Below, piece by piece: positions 59,961 through 64,000 of a DNA stretch of 64,000 bases (the stretch's first letter is position 1; every line of letters starts with the position of its first letter). The notes under the pieces are model-generated. The model was not told where the DNA came from and ran no database searches. It saw only the letters and a list, made by a program, of their open reading frames with translations. The DNA is from Bolinopsis microptera (Eukaryota; Ctenophora; Tentaculata; Lobata; Bolinopsidae). Position numbers and translations under genes: made by a program. Where the stretch lies: NCBI RefSeq assembly GCF_026151205.1, contig NC_087077.1, positions 20,023,975 through 20,087,974 on the forward strand, given 5' to 3'.

Positions 59961-60770
59961 ATGTTAATCGACACCACTGGTCCTAGTTAGATTTAGCCAT
60001 GGCACGACTACTCAAACCTAACAGTTAAATAGGTGTGACATACTATTATATTCTTATAATTATATCATATGAATTGATTGCACTGCTAATAAATAAAATA
60101 CTTTGTTTTACTAAAAATACTTTGTTTTACTCCTACCAGAACGACCAAATAAATCGGAACCATAACCCAGTTACAGTAACGTTATTCATTGATGATGTTT
60201 GTGTCATTATATTTTGATTTGATTTGATTACCTAAAGTAAGTAAAATTGTTGTAGACTAAAAATTTGCGAAATTTGTGCCTAAAATGATTGTAACCAAAA
60301 TTATAGTAACCAAATTTATTGTGACCCAAATTTGTTGGCCCTAAGGTAGACTTGAATTTGTATATATATTTTATAAAGCCCACGTTAAGGGGCCTGTTAA
60401 TAATTAATTAAATAATTAGCTATTTTAGATTTAATAATAATAATGTGCTTGAATACCACCCACGTGGATAGCAACTGACACAGGTGTCAAACACTAACCG
60501 TGTCAAAGCAGTTCTAAATGGCGATACAAACATATTCAGCATCAAACAGCAGTGGGTTATGATGTGAAGAAATTAAAACCAATTGTAACTAGAGATAGTT
60601 TAGCCACATTTAGTGACTAACTAAATTTGACCGGGTTACATTTTCTAGAAATGACGAGTACTATTGGATAGAGTCTGGGAAATTCGGATGGAATTTTACT
60701 TTCGCCCAAACGGTCAGTGTTCAAATGGTTTACACTGAGATGGCTCCTAACATTATTGTCTATACAATAA
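59961..60770. other. Intergenic, no supported gene
   Basis: AT-rich, short repeats of TAACCAAA/TGACCCAAATTT near 60290-60340. No gene. Confidence 0.4.
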
Positions 60771-60772
60771 TC

Positions 60773-61160
60773 AGGAGCACCCTGATAGCGGTCAGGGGTG
60801 AGAGAGGGAGACGGCAATCGTATACATTGCCAGTCAGTGTAACTTCGTTTAACTTGATACCTGCCACCATGGACTATGAATGTTTCTAGACACTATCCTT
60901 TTGATATTGAGATATTGGTATCTCAGATCACGTGTACATCGTTCCTTTTTTTATGACACAGTAATTTATTGACACTCACAGCTATAATTTTAATCATTGA
61001 ATCAGTATTTTTATCTATTAACTTATTACATATTTGTGCTCTGCTTTAGCATCACTTGACTATTAAAGTTCAGGCCATGACCTTATAGTCAGCCAATTGG
61101 CCATTGCTATATTATGTGTATATTGTTTGAATATTCTTTTCCCTTATTGTCTATACAGAA
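60773..61160 (+). mobile_element. Truncated second copy of the REL-type LINE 3' end, inverted
   Basis: The last about 35 codons of the neighbouring LINE ORF (GERGRRQSYTLPVSVTSFNL and so on, ending in TAG) and its whole 3'UTR recur here on the plus strand, tail to tail with the minus-strand copy. The centre of symmetry is near 61165. Confidence 0.85.
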
Positions 61161-61490
61161 TTTTTTTTGTGCTCAAATTCGAAAGAAAAGAATATTCAAA
61201 CAATATACACATAATATAGCAATGGCCAATTGGCTGACTATAAGGTCATGGCCTGAACAAACAATTTTTTTTAAATAGTCAAGTGATGCTAAAGCAGAGC
61301 ACAAATGTGTAATAAGTTAATAGATTAAAAAACTGATTCATGTGATGCATTCGCAGAGCACAGATAAAAATACTGATTCAATGATTAAAATTATAGCTGT
61401 GAGTGTCAATAAATTACTGTGTCGTAAAAAAAATGGAACGATGTACACGTGATCTGAAATACCAATATCTCAATATCAAAAGGATAGTGT

Positions 61491-63995
61491 CTAGAAACAT
61501 TCATAGTCCATGGTGGCAGGTATCAAGTTAAACGAAGTTACACTGACTGGCAATGTATACGATTGCCGTCTCCCTCTCTCACCCCTGACCGCTATCAGGG
61601 TGCTCCTGAGGATTGAGAATCTAATCCTGGTGCGCATGTAACACATAATAGCCGCATAGTCTTCTCCTCTCTTCTGGGATAGTTTTTCAGCGAGTCTCTT
61701 GTGGTATCTTGTGGCTTGTGGACCCCATCCGCCATTTGTTGAGTATATAAGTGGAGTAAAGGTGCCTTTTTCCACCTGGATGATTCTGTTGTTGTACTTT
61801 TTCATTTTCCTCATTTCATGAGCTTTATAGATCTGTTCCATATCTTTTTTGTCATATGTGGGTGAGTTGGGGTGGGTAACACAGACATCAAAGAATGTTC
61901 GTTCAAATGTGCTCCAGAGACCTCGTGAGGATACATCAGGTGCAGCTCTATCAGCATTGGTACCAACAATTTCTTCATTATCAAGGGGTATCAATGCTGG
62001 CTCAGTCACTACATCTCTGCATACTTCACGCTGCAGCTCTGCATTTAGATCGCGGATGTTGTTGTGTCTCATAGAAACATAGCCACCTTTCTTGCATATA
62101 AGTGTGTGATTCACATTATTTCTATCTCCACAAGCACAGTGAAATGGGGTGTTAGGGATCTCCCAACCATAACGCAAGTACAGAGCATCACGGAACTCAA
62201 TCTTGTTCAGGGAGTAGCCAAATCTCTTCAATGGAAGTGCAGTAAGCCAACATCCTGAACCTTTCTCTTTGATGAACTGGAGGGATCTCTTTAGGTTGGG
62301 ATCTCTTACACTGTCCTCTATTGATTTGCTAACCGTAAATAAGTGTTTCTCCTTGATTGCCTTGAGACTTTTTATAGTGTCATTTTGAATTGACATGTTG
62401 TAATGTTCAAGGGTGTTTTGCTGGTTGATAATCAGGTCTGTGAGGTCTTTTGTGATGGTGACTGAGGCTGTGAATTCTCTATTGCAGTTTTCAACTGGGT
62501 TGGAGATACCTAGGCCACCATGTCTGACTGGCAATGCAAATATGGAGCGGTCCAAGTCTGATACGTTCTTACCCAAGATTGCTGGAATAAAATCTGTTCT
62601 GATGCAATCCTCCAATGGTTGAAACAAGTGACTTATACCCGGGATGGTCCTCTGAATGAACGTCCACCGGTGACAAATTCCCTTAGTATATGCAGTCAAA
62701 GCAGCTTGGGGCTCCTCAATAGCAATTGATGACAACAGCTTGATGTCCTGACACCATTTATGGACTTTATCTGAGACATATTTGTTCTTAAAAGCTTCGC
62801 TGCCAATTGCTGCACCCAAATGGCGTTCTCCTTCAGACTCGATTTTAATACCAGTGCCTGAGAATACTTTCTGCGCAAGATCTAGGTCCTCGCTATTCTT
62901 CACAATCAGGACGGTCTTACTGGCTTTTGGGTAATATCCATACTTTGGTCCTTGCTCCAACAGCGTATCCCACCATATCTTAATACCTTCAATCTTTCCA
63001 CCAGCACTACTGTCATCTGCATACCAAGACTGTTTGCAAACACTGGGCTTGGAGGCTGTGGCAAGGTCATCTACTAGAGGCTTGATCCCTAACGCATAGA
63101 ATGCCATTGCTGCTACATCTCCCTGAGTTGAACCTTCCTCAGACTTAAGTTGGTAGTGGTCCTCGGTAGTATTAATGATCAGGTCTGCTGGCTTTTGGTA
63201 GTGGTTCTTTAGATACTGATAGAGCGGAGGACAGATCTCATGAACATTGTGAAGGGCTGCTTCTCTATTAAGACGATTGAACGCATTATCAGCGTCAACC
63301 TGTAGTATTGCTTCAGTGTCACTGTCTTCCCAGATCTGTCTCATTGCATGAATGGAAGCCTCTATTCCTGATTTGAGCCCTGCACAGGTCTGCAGTGGGC
63401 CAGCAGCATATTGTATATCAGTTTTGAAAGACATTATAACTGCTTTTCCAATGATTCTGCGCAATATCTCGCCGATTCCAATTGGTCTTACACCAGGTTT
63501 CCCGTTCTTATCCTGGCCTTTATCAAGAGGGATTAATCTGCATGCAGTGAACTCTTTCAGACAGCTATGATGGATATCTTCTCTACAAAGGCGCCTTGCA
63601 ACAATTGCTATAGACTCAGCAAGTGTCACTGATGCTTTGCCAAATGATTTGCTGCAGATGATATGCTTCCACAAATCTGAGTCCGTTAGTGTTGGGCCGC
63701 CTGATCCATCCAAATATAAACAAGCCCTCTTGACAGTCTCTGCGTCAATCCTCTCAAATATCACTTCCTGAGGTGGAGGAGTACTGTGAGGGTGCAGAAC
63801 AACTGGATCTGCTTTAACAGCTGGAGGGTGTTTCTCCCCAAGGACCTGTTTAATGTTTGCTGTTAGGCTGTGAACTCCTAAGGTGTCATTGGAACTGTCA
63901 ACATATTTGGTGGCTTGTTTAACTTTCCCAAGGAGCATTAGTCGGCAGAAACTCTTCTTCCTGGATTCCTCGCTGATTTTTTGTTGCTGCACCAA
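61491..63995 (-). mobile_element. LINE with reverse transcriptase and restriction-like endonuclease, ORF partial at window edge
   Basis: An open frame of 834 codons running off the right edge. It has an RT with LQVDADNAFNRLNR (block A), EEGSTQGDVAAMA and WYADDSSAGG (catalytic), a C-terminal knuckle CACGDRNNVNHTLIC, and then APDVSSRGLW with FFDVCVTHP and a basic KMKKY segment, the layout of a restriction-like endonuclease (PD-(D/E)xK). This order (RT, CCHC, endonuclease) is that of R2/R4/HERO-like non-LTR elements; the exact clade is not assigned. No stops or frameshifts in the visible part, so it may be a recent copy. 3'UTR about 330 bp, to about 61170. Confidence 0.82.
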
Positions 63996-64000
63996 GGCTT

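Overview
The window is animal nuclear DNA. It is AT-rich and has intron-containing genes of metazoan families (ZNF207/BuGZ, thioredoxin, a tetraspanin, an SLC35D-type nucleotide-sugar transporter, an SVOP-like transporter, NUDCD3, a profilin), several LINE families, cut-and-paste transposons and a very high load of tandem repeats. A non-model invertebrate, possibly an early-branching one such as a cnidarian, fits the mix. That placement is inference; nothing in the sequence names the species.

Layout. 0-1.1 kb: first exon of a ZNF207-like gene and an intronless thioredoxin, both minus strand. 1.1-9.3 kb: transposon debris, including a long-TIR element (2121-4489) split by a LINE with an 11-bp target-site duplication, and a second TIR element from 6918. 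9.7-15.6 kb: a CENP-B/pogo-type DNA-binding gene, apparently frameshifted, whose second intron holds a 5-kb TIR element that itself holds an RT-bearing LINE. 16.3-22.7 kb: a six-exon tetraspanin (239 aa, frame closes exactly), with a transposon carrying 1.3-kb TIRs and ISL2EU/Harbinger-like transposase exons in its last intron. 25.4-28.6 kb: a ten-exon SLC35D-like transporter (321 aa). 30.1-37.8 kb, minus strand: a twelve-exon SVOP-like transporter (about 465 aa). 42.1-43.0 kb: intronless NUDCD3-like gene. 46.5-48.8 kb: a homogeneous 37-bp satellite. 55.4-56.4 kb: profilin-like gene on the minus strand. 57-64 kb: LINE copies (CR1/L2-like and a restriction-endonuclease type) and a hAT-type MITE with a perfect 8-bp duplication.

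The most unusual signal is in the three multi-exon genes between 16 and 38 kb. Several exon-intron junctions are themselves the repeat unit of a minisatellite, so a gene carries about 5, 13, 22 or 35 copies of one splice donor or acceptor. Two of the amplified donors have periods divisible by three (21 and 30 bp), so use of any copy would keep frame. In addition, a GTAACC/GTAACT-rich repeat dialect fills the introns and always reads in the sense direction of the host gene, switching strand between the plus-strand SLC35D gene and the minus-strand SVOP gene. Exon structures were derived by hand from splice consensus, phase closure and family knowledge; no alignment was run.
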